A stretch of DNA of 51,154 bases from Verrucomicrobiales bacterium (GTDB lineage Bacteria; Verrucomicrobiota; Verrucomicrobiia; Verrucomicrobiales; DEV007), in NCBI GenBank assembly GCA_028281705.1, contig JANQJH010000503.1, forward strand, positions 1 to 51,154, in the 5' to 3' direction. Position numbers and translations under genes: made by a program. The notes under the pieces are model-generated. The model was given only the letters and a program-made list of their open reading frames with translations. It had not been told where the DNA came from and did no database searches. Positions 18,200-26,309 of this stretch are shown piece after piece (within the stretch, counting starts at the first letter, position 1; each line of letters opens with the position of its first letter).

Positions 18200-19300
18200 A
18201 TGCCAAATCCCTTCGCCCTCTCACGCCGTGCCACCCACGGAAGAGGTGCCAGGGAAGCACCGCCCAACCGCTTCGAAAAGCTGCACGTGACCTGGGAACC
18301 CGAGGTTCAAGCAGGAGTCGCGCCCGACGGCAATCCCGATTCGCTCCCCCCAACCATCAAGACCTCCTTCTTGCGGGACGACACCCAAACCATCATCTCA
18401 CGAAACGATAGCCCGGATATCGGCTTCGACGTCAGCCTCAACCCCTACCGGGGTTGCGAACACGGCTGCGCCTATTGCTACGCTCGGCCCTACCACGAGT
18501 ACCTGGGCTTCGACGCTGGGATCGATTTCGAATCCAAAATCATGGTAAAAACGCGTGCGGCCGAACTCCTGGAGCGCGAACTCTCCAGCAAACGCTGGAA
18601 ACCCTCACCCCTCGCCTGTAGCGGAGTCACCGATTGCTATCAGCCGGTCGAGAAAGAACTCGAGATCACGCGCCAGTGCCTCGGCGTTCTAGCAAGGTTC
18701 TGTCATCCGGTGGGCATCATCACAAAGAACCATCTGGTGACCCGGGACATCGACCATCTCCAGCGCCTCGCCGCCGTCGATGCCAGCGCTGTCTATCTCT
18801 CGATCACCACCTTGCACCCCAAGCTGGCTCACCGTTTGGAACCACGTGCCTCCAGTCCATCGCAGCGCCTTCAGGCCATACAACAACTCCGCCAGGCGGG
18901 CATCCCCGTGGGAGTCAACGTCGCCCCCATCATTCCCGGGCTCAATGATCACGAGATTCCCGCCATCCTCGAAGCCGCCGCCGATCACGGTGCCCTCAGC
19001 GCCAGCTATACCGTCATTCGACTTCCCTACGCCGTGAAGGACATTTTCGCCCATTGGTTAGACGAGCATCTGCCAGGGGAAAAAGAAAAAATCCTCGGGC
19101 GCATCCGCGAGCTGCGCGGCGGAGAGAAACTCAACGACGGCGCCTTCGGCACGCGCATGTCAGGAACCGGTGCCGGCGCCAAGGGAATCAAAACGCTCTT
19201 TCGCGTGAGCCGGAAACGCTACGGGCTCGACCGCAAGACAAGGCCCCTCTCTACCGCAGCCTTCACCCCGCCACGCGGCCGCCAGCTGGAGCTTTTCTAA
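18200..19300 (+). CDS. Radical SAM protein related to spore photoproduct lyase (PA0069 / Rv2578c type)
   Basis: The 366-residue product has the [4Fe-4S]-SAM motif CEHGCAYC (Cys86, Cys90, Cys93) after NPYRG, then ARPYHEYLGF, the SGVTDCYQPVEK region, NHLVTRDID and VNVAPIIPGLND. The family resembles SplB in its core and is often called Rv2578c/PA0069; its exact substrate is not established here, and repair of UV photoproducts or another radical reaction on nucleic acid is inferred. The SOS-type operator in the promoter supports a DNA-damage role. It is divergent from nrdR and appears monocistronic: the next gene starts 133 bases later, after a palindrome at about 19374-19387. Confidence 0.88.
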   Translation: MPNPFALSRRATHGRGAREAPPNRFEKLHVTWEPEVQAGVAPDGNPDSLPPTIKTSFLRDDTQTIISRNDSPDIGFDVSLNPYRGCEHGCAYCYARPYHEYLGFDAGIDFESKIMVKTRAAELLERELSSKRWKPSPLACSGVTDCYQPVEKELEITRQCLGVLARFCHPVGIITKNHLVTRDIDHLQRLAAVDASAVYLSITTLHPKLAHRLEPRASSPSQRLQAIQQLRQAGIPVGVNVAPIIPGLNDHEIPAILEAAADHGALSASYTVIRLPYAVKDIFAHWLDEHLPGEKEKILGRIRELRGGEKLNDGAFGTRMSGTGAGAKGIKTLFRVSRKRYGLDRKTRPLSTAAFTPPRGRQLELF

Positions 19301-19433
19301 CAAAACGATACTAGTAAGCTTTCCGGGCCGGGAGAGGTGCCACCGCTTTTTCTACGAGGATCGCCCAGCCACGTGGGCCCGGGCCCAAGTTGACCTCGTG
19401 ATCCCGTCGCGCTAGGCTGAATTCCATCCCACC

Positions 19434-20903
19434 ATGACGCGCCCCTTTTCCTCCATCACTCCCGAGGCCCCGAGCTGGCGGCACCTGCAAACTCGCCGCC
19501 AATTCTTCCAGGACTGCGGGATCGGCGTGGGAAAAATCGCGCTCGCCTCACTGCTGACCCAGGAACTTGCCCGAGGAGGAGCTCCATCCTCATCCTCCAG
19601 CGGCGGCGCCATGGCGCCCCGCCCGTCCCATTTTCCCGGAAAAGCCAAGGCCGTCATCCATCTCTTCATGGCCGGGGCGCCGAGCCAACTGGACCTCTTC
19701 GACTACAAACCCGAACTCGTGGCCTACGAGGGGAAACCGCTCCCGCCCTCCATCATCGGGGACCAGCGCTATGCCTTCATCCGGCCGGACTCCGCCGTTC
19801 TCGGCCCCTGCTACCGCTTCTCCAAACACGGCCAGTCCGGCGCCGAGCTCTCGGAAATGCTTCCCCATCTGGCGTCGGTCGTCGACGACGTCTGCCTCAT
19901 CAAATCCGTCACCACGGATCAATTCAACCACGCCCCGGCACAGCTTTTCTTCAACACCGGTTTTGCCCAACCGGGCCGCCCCAGCCTGGGATCCTGGCTG
20001 ACCTACGGCCTGGGCGCCGAATCGAGCGATCTGCCAGCCTTTGTCGTCATGTCCACGGGATCGGGGATCAGTGGCGGCGCGGCCAACTGGTCCAGCGGCT
20101 TCCTCCCCTCCGTCTACTCCGGCGTGCGCTTCCGCAATACCGGCGATCCCATCCTCAACGTGAGCAGCCCGGCCGGCGTGGACGACGAACTCCAACGCGA
20201 CTCTCTCGCCCTCATCCGCAAGATGAACGAAAAACGCCTCGGCCTCGCCGGGGACCCCGAGATCGCCACCCGCATCGCTTCCTACGAAATGGCCTACCGC
20301 CTGCAGAGTTCCGCCCCGGAGTTGATGGATCTCAAGCGTGAATCACCCGAAACCTTGAAGCGTTATGGCTGTGATCCCGACAAGCCTTCCTTTGCCCGCG
20401 CCTGCCTCCTCGCGCGGCGCATGGTCGAACGCGGGGTGCGCTTCATCAACATCTACCACGAGGGCTGGGACGCCCATTCAGACGTCGCGGGCAATCTGCG
20501 GAACAACTGCGGGAAAACCGACCAGGGCGCCGCGGCTCTCCTGACCGATCTCAAGGAGCGCGGCATGCTGGACGACACCCTCGTCATCTGGGGCGGCGAA
20601 TTCGGACGCACACCCATGGTCGAAACCAATCCAGCCCTTGGCCGCTCCCTCGGCCGCGATCATCATCCGCAGGCCTTCACCATGTGGCTCGCCGGCGGCG
20701 GCATCAAACCCGGACTCACCCTCGGCCGCACAGATGAAATGGGCTTCCATATCGTGGAAAACCCCATCCACGTCCACGACCTCCAGGCAACCATCCTTCA
20801 TCAGTTAGGCCTCGACCACGAACGCCTTACATACGTCCATCAAGGCCGCCGCTTTCGTCTGACCGACATCCACGGCCGAATCATTCAAGAGATCCTCTCT
20901 TGA
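19434..20903 (+). CDS. Tat-exported DUF1501 (alkaline-phosphatase-fold) protein
   Basis: The 489-residue product carries a twin-arginine signal at TRRQFFQDCGIGVG (Arg21-Arg22) and the DUF1501 body: VIHLFMAGAPSQLDLFDYKP, the DDVCLIKSVTTDQFNHAPAQ block, NIYHEGWDAHSDV and WGGEFGRTPMVE followed by GRDHHPQAF, which carry the metal-binding Asp and His of the sulfatase-like fold. DUF1501 proteins are common in Planctomycetota and Verrucomicrobiota, usually next to a DUF1549/DUF1553 cytochrome gene; no such partner is here. Enzyme activity and substrate are unknown. Confidence 0.93.
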   Translation: MTRPFSSITPEAPSWRHLQTRRQFFQDCGIGVGKIALASLLTQELARGGAPSSSSSGGAMAPRPSHFPGKAKAVIHLFMAGAPSQLDLFDYKPELVAYEGKPLPPSIIGDQRYAFIRPDSAVLGPCYRFSKHGQSGAELSEMLPHLASVVDDVCLIKSVTTDQFNHAPAQLFFNTGFAQPGRPSLGSWLTYGLGAESSDLPAFVVMSTGSGISGGAANWSSGFLPSVYSGVRFRNTGDPILNVSSPAGVDDELQRDSLALIRKMNEKRLGLAGDPEIATRIASYEMAYRLQSSAPELMDLKRESPETLKRYGCDPDKPSFARACLLARRMVERGVRFINIYHEGWDAHSDVAGNLRNNCGKTDQGAAALLTDLKERGMLDDTLVIWGGEFGRTPMVETNPALGRSLGRDHHPQAFTMWLAGGGIKPGLTLGRTDEMGFHIVENPIHVHDLQATILHQLGLDHERLTYVHQGRRFRLTDIHGRIIQEILS

Positions 20904-20910
20904 ATGAGAA

Positions 20911-21099
20911 AACTTAAACTTACACTTAAACATAAACTTAAACTCAATTCCGCACACTGCATGATTTGAGTTTAAGTTTTCTACTTGAGTTAGAATGGAT
21001 GAAATATGTCCAACACCATCAAAAAACTCACACTTAAACGAATCTCTGTACACCGAATGATTTGAGTTTAAGTTTATGTTTACGTTGAAGTTTAAGTTT
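20911..21099. repeat. AT-rich inverted-repeat island between convergent genes
   Basis: The 37-base left arm (20911-20947, starting AAACTTAAACTTACACTTAA) and the 38-base right arm (21062-21099) are near-perfect inverse complements, differing by three mismatches and one indel. The interior holds a second GATTTGAGTTTAAGTTT copy and further TTAAGTTT/AAACTTAAA words, so several hairpins can form. The composition contrasts sharply with the GC-rich surroundings. It separates the DUF1501 stop from the exbD stop and may terminate both transcripts. Confidence 0.85.
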
Positions 21100-21100
21100 T

Positions 21101-21514
21101 TTATTTGAGTTGGACACGGACGGGGACGTCTTTGATGGGGTACCCCTTGGACGTCAGCACCTCCCACACCTGCAAGAGAAGCTGGAGACTGATCTGCCCA
21201 TCCGCTTTCAACTCGACCTTCGCTTCGGGCAGGGCCTCTCGCAGCTGATCCAGGGCGGCGGCCAAGCCGCGGATATCTACCGGGGCATCGGCCAATCGCA
21301 TTTCACCGTTCTCGGAAATCTCCAGCGTCACCCGCCGGTCCACCGGCTGAGTCGTGGGTAGATGCGTCACCTTCGGCAGGTCGATGGCGAGGGATTCCCG
21401 CTTTTCGGGAAAGGTGGTGGTGAGCATGAAAAAGATGAGCAAGATCACCAAGATGTCCATCAGGGGAATGATGGGCACAATCGGCGTGCGACGGCGGCGT
21501 GTGACAATGCGCAT
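21101..21514 (-). CDS. exbD: Biopolymer transport protein ExbD/TolR family
   Basis: The 137-residue product has a short cytoplasmic N-terminus, one membrane helix with the conserved Asp (IVPIIPLMDILVILLIFFML, about 12-32) and a periplasmic domain. In the ExbB-ExbD motor this Asp takes part in proton flow that energises TonB. It is last in the series tonB-exbB-exbD, 21 bases after exbB. Its stop abuts the AT-rich inverted repeat. Confidence 0.92.
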   Translation of the reverse strand: MRIVTRRRRTPIVPIIPLMDILVILLIFFMLTTTFPEKRESLAIDLPKVTHLPTTQPVDRRVTLEISENGEMRLADAPVDIRGLAAALDQLREALPEAKVELKADGQISLQLLLQVWEVLTSKGYPIKDVPVRVQLK

Positions 21515-21535
21515 CCGGATTGGCTGGCTGACTCG

Positions 21536-22132
21536 TTAGTGATAAAAGTGCTCGATCGCGCCGTGCAGGACGCGTTCCATCCGCACAGTCAATCGATCGA
21601 TCTTCCGCTGAAAATAGCCATGGGCGATGACGGCAGGAACCGCCACCACGAGCCCGGCAATCGTCGTGTTCAAGGCCTCGGCGATCCCTCGGGCGATCCC
21701 GCTGCCGGAAGGAGCCTCCGCGCCGGCCCCGGTCTCCCCCAGCCCGGAGAACACGGTGACGAGCCCCGAGACGGTGCCTAACAATCCCAGGAGCGGCGCA
21801 ATCGTAATGATGACCTCCAGCGTCGTCAGGCCCGCCTGCAGTTTGGTCACTTCCTCACGAGCCGAAGCCTCCGCACTGGAGACGGCGGCCGCCCGGTCAG
21901 GGTGATCCCTGCCCAGCGCTCGTTGGCAAATCTGCCCCAGCGAGGAATCGTCGGCATCTAACAGTTCTTGAACGCGATTCCGGTCACCCCCTTCGAGAGC
22001 GCTGGCCAGGGCGGCGGGAACGACACGCTCGCCGCTCAGGCTGATCAGACGGTGAATGATGACGGCCAGGGCGACTACCGAACACACGAGGAGCGGGACC
22101 ATGAACAGGCTCTCTGACAAGAGTGCGATCAT
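21536..22132 (-). CDS. exbB: MotA/TolQ/ExbB proton channel protein
   Basis: The 198-residue product has three predicted membrane helices: 8-30 (LFMVPLLVCSVVALAVIIHRLI), about 105-128 within VIITIAPLLGLLGTVSGLV, and about 155-178 within ALNTTIAGLVVAVPAVIAHG. The second and third carry the family signatures PLLGLLGTVxG and TxxGLxVAxPA. ExbB forms the pentameric channel around ExbD. It follows tonB after 6 bases and is probably cotranscribed. Confidence 0.93.
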   Translation of the reverse strand: MIALLSESLFMVPLLVCSVVALAVIIHRLISLSGERVVPAALASALEGGDRNRVQELLDADDSSLGQICQRALGRDHPDRAAAVSSAEASAREEVTKLQAGLTTLEVIITIAPLLGLLGTVSGLVTVFSGLGETGAGAEAPSGSGIARGIAEALNTTIAGLVVAVPAVIAHGYFQRKIDRLTVRMERVLHGAIEHFYH

Positions 22133-22138
22133 GAAGCA

Positions 22139-23353
22139 TCAGTGAATTCGGAAATTGTAAAAGCAAGGAAGATCTCCTCCATCGAGTTCTTTGTGGACCT
22201 GGGGCGGCATCTCCGGAAGACGGGCCTCGAGGATAGCCGCCAGGGTCTGATTGGTCAGCACCGCGTTCTTCGCCCGCTGGGGAACGCGGACGTTTTGCAC
22301 CTTCCCCCAGCGATTCACGGTAAATTCCACCTTGATCCGAACGTTGAATCCCATGAAATCGCGGCTCGCTAACATTCTCACCTGCCAGGCGCGTTCGATC
22401 GCCGCCGAGACCGCCTTGCGATAGCGCCCAATTGGCGTGTTCTCGGCGTCGTAGGCCGCGTAACCCTTGCGCTTGGCCCCGCCTTCCAGCTTGGCCCGGC
22501 GGGTCTCCGATTGAAACGCTTCCACGTTCCGGTCCGGCACATCGACCGTCGACGGCGCCGGAGAAACGGGCAGCCCGGCGGCCCCGGGTGGCGTCGGCGC
22601 CACGGCTGCGGCCTCGACTGCGGCGGGCTCCGGAGGCGAATCTTCCACATCGGCCGGTGGTGCCTCGGATCCCGGCACCTCTTCGCGCGCCTCCTCGAGG
22701 GGATCGGGCTTCTCGAAGGAGAGATTCGGTTTCGGCAACGGGATGGCATCCGGAATCTCGGGGAGAGGTGCACTCACGCCGGTCACCGGTTTCGCCCCCT
22801 CAGCGGCCTCGGAGGGAGACGAAGGCGGGACCGGTTCGCTCGAGGTCACCAGGGAAACACTCGGTCCCCCGGGCGTGCCCGGGATGGCCTCAGGATTCGG
22901 ACTCTCATCGATCAACGCGCCGTCCCGATAGCGCCGATTCTCCAGGTCGTTGGTATCCTCATCCTCGCCATCGACCGTGGGCAGATTCTCCGGCCCCCGG
23001 CCCTCGAGCTCGGCCGCAGCCAAGGTATTGCGATCCGAAATGAAGTCTGGGCGACCCGGCGCCGTCAGGCTCTCCTGATTCACCGTCGTCCGCACGTAAG
23101 CCAGCGCCTTCTTTCGCTCCTCCTCCTCCGAGTCCGCCGGTTCCTCGGGCTCACTCGGCAGCGGACTCTCCGTGAGGCTCGAGTCGACCAGAATCCATTC
23201 CGCCAGGGGAAGAACCATTTCAGAAGCCACTTGCGGCGGATCCGACTCTTCAGGATCGCGCTCCAGCCAGCGAGCGAAGGCGTGCGCCAGAGCGACGTGC
23301 ACCAGGACCGAAACGGCAAACGCTCGGTAGGCCAGTCGGCGCGATCTCTGCAT
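22139..23353 (-). CDS. tonB: TonB-family energy transducer
   Basis: From ATG 23353 the product is 404 residues: a basic start MQRSRRLAYRAF and membrane anchor (about 8-26), a long Glu/Pro-rich linker (60-290) that can span the periplasm, and a C-terminal TonB-like domain from about 300 (YRKAVSAAIERAWQVRM, then KVEFTVNRWGKVQNVRVPQ). It should pass ExbB-ExbD energy to outer-membrane transporters; a TolA-like role is the alternative. An open frame continues upstream to 23836 but overlaps the glycosylase gene out of frame and has no TonB character, so it was not used. Confidence 0.85.
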   Translation of the reverse strand: MQRSRRLAYRAFAVSVLVHVALAHAFARWLERDPEESDPPQVASEMVLPLAEWILVDSSLTESPLPSEPEEPADSEEEERKKALAYVRTTVNQESLTAPGRPDFISDRNTLAAAELEGRGPENLPTVDGEDEDTNDLENRRYRDGALIDESPNPEAIPGTPGGPSVSLVTSSEPVPPSSPSEAAEGAKPVTGVSAPLPEIPDAIPLPKPNLSFEKPDPLEEAREEVPGSEAPPADVEDSPPEPAAVEAAAVAPTPPGAAGLPVSPAPSTVDVPDRNVEAFQSETRRAKLEGGAKRKGYAAYDAENTPIGRYRKAVSAAIERAWQVRMLASRDFMGFNVRIKVEFTVNRWGKVQNVRVPQRAKNAVLTNQTLAAILEARLPEMPPQVHKELDGGDLPCFYNFRIH

Positions 23354-23366
23354 GGTTCGATGGGAG

Positions 23367-24245
23367 TTAGCGGGCACCAAAGAGGACCTTATCGTGATGT
23401 CGGGCGTAGTGAAACAGATATTGCTGGGCGTATCCGGCATAGGGACCGAAATGCTTCGCGGCGAAAGCCTGCATTTCCCGTGCGGGCCACCTCCGCTTCC
23501 TGCCCCGCGGGGCATAGAGATGCCGCAAAACACGCTCCACCCACACATCGATGGGAAACGCCGCGAACCGCGCGTAACCGAAAAGGAGCACGCAGTTGGC
23601 GATCTTCTCGCCCACCCCATAGAGCTGGCAAAGCTTCGCGCGCGCCTCGTCGTCATCCAGTCCGTCAAAGTCCAAGGAGAATTCCCCCGACGCCACGCGG
23701 CTGGCGGCGCGTGCCAAGGATTTCGCTCGAAATCCGAGCCCGCAATCCCGGAGCCGCTCCTCCCCAGCCTCGGCCAAGCGTTCAGGCCCTGGGTAGTCAT
23801 GCATCGTGAGCCCCCCGAGCGACCGTTTCCGGCCAAAGCGTTCCCGCAGGGTGAGCGACATCTGCCGGATATGGGGAACCTGCTTGAGGGACGAGGTGAT
23901 GAACGTGGCCAAGCATTCCCAAGGCGGCTGACGGCAGATACGCAGCCCTGGGGTGTAGGCCATGGCTGCCGTCAAATGAGCGTCTTCCGTGGGGAATGTC
24001 GAGATAACGTCATTCAATGGATCGTTGATACCCAAATAGTTGGATACCGTTTCCACGCTTGCTCCGGCAAAAATTAGCACGTTCTTCGAAGGATCGTGTT
24101 CGACGTAAGCGGCCTCGTTACCCAAGGCGCCGAAGTGGCCCTGGCCCTGGGGCGTCCAGTGAAAGACCTGACCACAGTGCAGCGTGGCTTCCAGATCCAA
24201 CGCCTTCTCGCCCAAGGCCATACGATTCGTCTGCATCATCACCAT
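23367..24245 (-). CDS. ogg: 8-oxoguanine DNA glycosylase (OGG1/HhH-GPD superfamily)
   Basis: The product of about 292 residues has an OGG1-like N-terminal domain (LHCGQVFHW with the OGG1-type CGQ-F-W pattern), a central helical domain with QPPWECLATFITSSLKQ, and the helix-hairpin-helix GPD region LCQLYGVGEKIANCVLLF, with the Lys that forms the Schiff base (near 214) and the activating Asp in FPIDVWV (near 233). Both catalytic residues are present. It removes 8-oxoG paired with C and is bifunctional in known relatives. The start is uncertain: ATG 24245, 24239 or 24236. It lies 35 bases after rex and 13 bases before tonB, so oxidative DNA repair sits in a redox-regulator operon. Confidence 0.88.
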   Translation of the reverse strand: MVMMQTNRMALGEKALDLEATLHCGQVFHWTPQGQGHFGALGNEAAYVEHDPSKNVLIFAGASVETVSNYLGINDPLNDVISTFPTEDAHLTAAMAYTPGLRICRQPPWECLATFITSSLKQVPHIRQMSLTLRERFGRKRSLGGLTMHDYPGPERLAEAGEERLRDCGLGFRAKSLARAASRVASGEFSLDFDGLDDDEARAKLCQLYGVGEKIANCVLLFGYARFAAFPIDVWVERVLRHLYAPRGRKRRWPAREMQAFAAKHFGPYAGYAQQYLFHYARHHDKVLFGAR

Positions 24246-24280
24246 CTCTTGCGGCAAACCGATGGGAGAGCGGGCGCGCG

Positions 24281-24904
24281 CTAGCGAACAAAGTAACTCA
24301 GGTTCTCGAGTTCGAGGGCCAAATCGACGCTGTTGACCGTCACCTCCTCCGGCACTTGAAGCACTGTGGGCGAGAAATTCAGGATCGCCTGAACGCCGGA
24401 TTCCACCATGTCATTGACCACCGGCTGGGCCGCATTGCCGGGCACGGCCAGAATCGCCATGCGCACGTGTTTCGACCTGATGAACTCACACATCCGATCA
24501 ACCGGATAGACGGGCGTTTTCAAACCGTTCAGCCTGCGGTCACGCACCGGGTTGGCATCGAAGGCCGCGGAAATCTCGAAGCCCTCCTTATTGAAGCCGC
24601 TGTAGCGCAGGAGGGCCGCTCCAAGATTTCCCACGCCGACAAGAATCACCGGCTGGTACGCCGTCGTCCCCAAAACTTCATTGAGCACGTTCGAGAGCGC
24701 CTTGACGTTGTAACCCAGACCGCGAGTCCCAAACTGCCCGAAGTAGGTCAGGTCCTTGCGCAACTGCGTGGACTTGACGCCGGCGGCCGACGCCAGCGCC
24801 TCGGAGCTGACCGTCTCCACTTCATTCTCAAGAAGCTTGTGCAGGCAGCGCTGGTAGATGGAGAGACGATAAATCGATTTGCGGGGGATCTCGGCTTTAC
24901 TCAT
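24281..24904 (-). CDS. rex: Redox-sensing transcriptional repressor Rex
   Basis: The 207-residue product has an N-terminal winged helix (about 5-80, including the recognition region SSEALASAAGVKSTQLRKDLTYFG and FGTRGLGYNV) and a C-terminal Rossmann domain with VILVGVGNLGAALLRY near 88. Rex binds DNA when NAD is high and releases it when NADH rises. Length and motifs are typical. It appears to be first in a unit with ogg, tonB, exbB and exbD. I found no convincing Rex operator (TTGTGAAW6TTCACAA type) in its short upstream region. Confidence 0.95.
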   Translation of the reverse strand: MSKAEIPRKSIYRLSIYQRCLHKLLENEVETVSSEALASAAGVKSTQLRKDLTYFGQFGTRGLGYNVKALSNVLNEVLGTTAYQPVILVGVGNLGAALLRYSGFNKEGFEISAAFDANPVRDRRLNGLKTPVYPVDRMCEFIRSKHVRMAILAVPGNAAQPVVNDMVESGVQAILNFSPTVLQVPEEVTVNSVDLALELENLSYFVR

Positions 24905-25010
24905 TTCTTAGTGAAAATTCGCCAAGTGAGTGGGGTTCACCCCCTTCCCTAGGCACGATCGCCCAGCCTGTCAACTGGCGAAAGCACCACAAAAGCAATC
25001 GGGAGTCCGC

Positions 25011-26192
25011 CTAAACTCCAAGAGCCTCAAGGAGATACGGCATCGGCCGGAAATGCTCGATCAATACTTCCTCCTGCTCGCCCCGCTTCATGCGGACCTG
25101 CGCGATATCGAAGTTCGGCGTCTTGTGGGGCGCGAAGAGGATATCATCATGGGTCGCATTGGCGTGTTGCTTGAACAGATCCGGGGTGATCTCACCCCCC
25201 AGATGGTCGTCTCGTCCCGTCGCCAGATGGCAGGTACCGAGAACCTTCTCGTCCTGAATGTCGGCACCGGAAACCGGCAATACCTGAGTCCCAAAACCCA
25301 GTTCGCCGAGCACCCCGGTCATGGGGTCGGCTTCCAGCTTGGCGTTGTGCTCATCGATGGTAGCCTGCGCCCCGGCCACCAGGGTCGATCGCCGAATCCG
25401 CCCGCCACGCACCTCGAGTAGGCCCAGTGTGCCGTCTTCGTATTTGAGCGGGAACTCGCCTTCAGCCCCCGTGGGCACAAAATAGACCTCGCCCGCCGGC
25501 AAGTTGGCGATATCCGGAGCCGTCCCCACACAGAGGCCGTGACTCTTTTGCGCCTCCTGGCCGCCAAGCTCCAGGAGACACGTCACCTCCTGACCGCCTT
25601 CGATGACAAAATCGATCTCGATCTCATCGGCCCTGGTCATGGCCAGGCGAAGCTTCTCCGCGTCCGCGCTCACCTCCCGGTAATCCACGCTCAGGCCGCT
25701 GTTGATGATCACGTCATTGAGCCCGTGCAAGGTCGCTCCGCGAAAACCGTACTGCTTGGCAAATGCCGTTAGGGGAGCCGTCGCCGAAAAGGTGGAGATG
25801 CACAGAATCACATCATAGACCGGATAGACGTCCTTCTCCAAACTCACCCGGCGTCCCGTGCTCTGCACCGCCGTATCTTCGAGATCCAGATTGCTCCCGC
25901 CGCTCACGGGATAAGCGTAAAACTCCCCGCCGTTCATTCCCAGCGCCTCCATCACCCCGCCATGCAGCCCACGGTAGAAGGTTTCATAAGCCCGGCGCTG
26001 CACATCGAGGCGATCGTCTTTGAGAAAGGCGAAATCAACCACGTCCTCAGGATCCTCCAGATCGATCAGGACACACACCTTCATCCCTTGCGTCGGTTCA
26101 AAGACCGTACTTAAAAGGCGCTCAAGACTAAAAGGGGGAAACTCCCGCTGAGCGGGATCGGTAACGAGTTCAGAGGATGATGTAGCGTTCAT
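25011..26192 (-). CDS. Putative M29-family (thermophilic-type) metallo-aminopeptidase
   Basis: The 393-residue product has no signal peptide. Its C-terminal half matches the M29 metal-site order: GEVYFVPTGAEGEFPL, then GELGFGT (Glu), DIQDEKVLGTCHLATG (Glu and His) and ATHDDILF (His and Asp), ending before the helix LIEHFRPMPYLLEAL. The N-terminal half, with YPVYDVILCISTFSATAPL, has the domain typical of these enzymes. M29 enzymes remove N-terminal residues and use two metal ions. Identification rests on motif order only. It stands between rex and ptsI on the same strand with gaps above 100 bases on each side. Confidence 0.6.
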   Translation of the reverse strand: MNATSSSELVTDPAQREFPPFSLERLLSTVFEPTQGMKVCVLIDLEDPEDVVDFAFLKDDRLDVQRRAYETFYRGLHGGVMEALGMNGGEFYAYPVSGGSNLDLEDTAVQSTGRRVSLEKDVYPVYDVILCISTFSATAPLTAFAKQYGFRGATLHGLNDVIINSGLSVDYREVSADAEKLRLAMTRADEIEIDFVIEGGQEVTCLLELGGQEAQKSHGLCVGTAPDIANLPAGEVYFVPTGAEGEFPLKYEDGTLGLLEVRGGRIRRSTLVAGAQATIDEHNAKLEADPMTGVLGELGFGTQVLPVSGADIQDEKVLGTCHLATGRDDHLGGEITPDLFKQHANATHDDILFAPHKTPNFDIAQVRMKRGEQEEVLIEHFRPMPYLLEALGV

Positions 26193-26309
26193 TGATTTGG
26201 GGTCGAAGATTCAGGCAACACTTTCGAGAGGCACATACCGGAGTCTTATTCCCGCAGAAAACAAGCACCAAGTCGTGACCGTATCTTAACGAACGTACGG
26301 AGTCTCCCC

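Noticed and set aside
19374..19387. GC-rich palindrome TGGGCCCGGGCCCA after the radical SAM gene
   Set aside because: It lacks a following T-run and lies away from the stop, so I do not call it a terminator.
23354..23836. N-terminal extension of tonB to 565 residues
   Set aside because: It overlaps the glycosylase gene out of frame and shows none of the expected TonB features; the basic membrane anchor starts at 23353.
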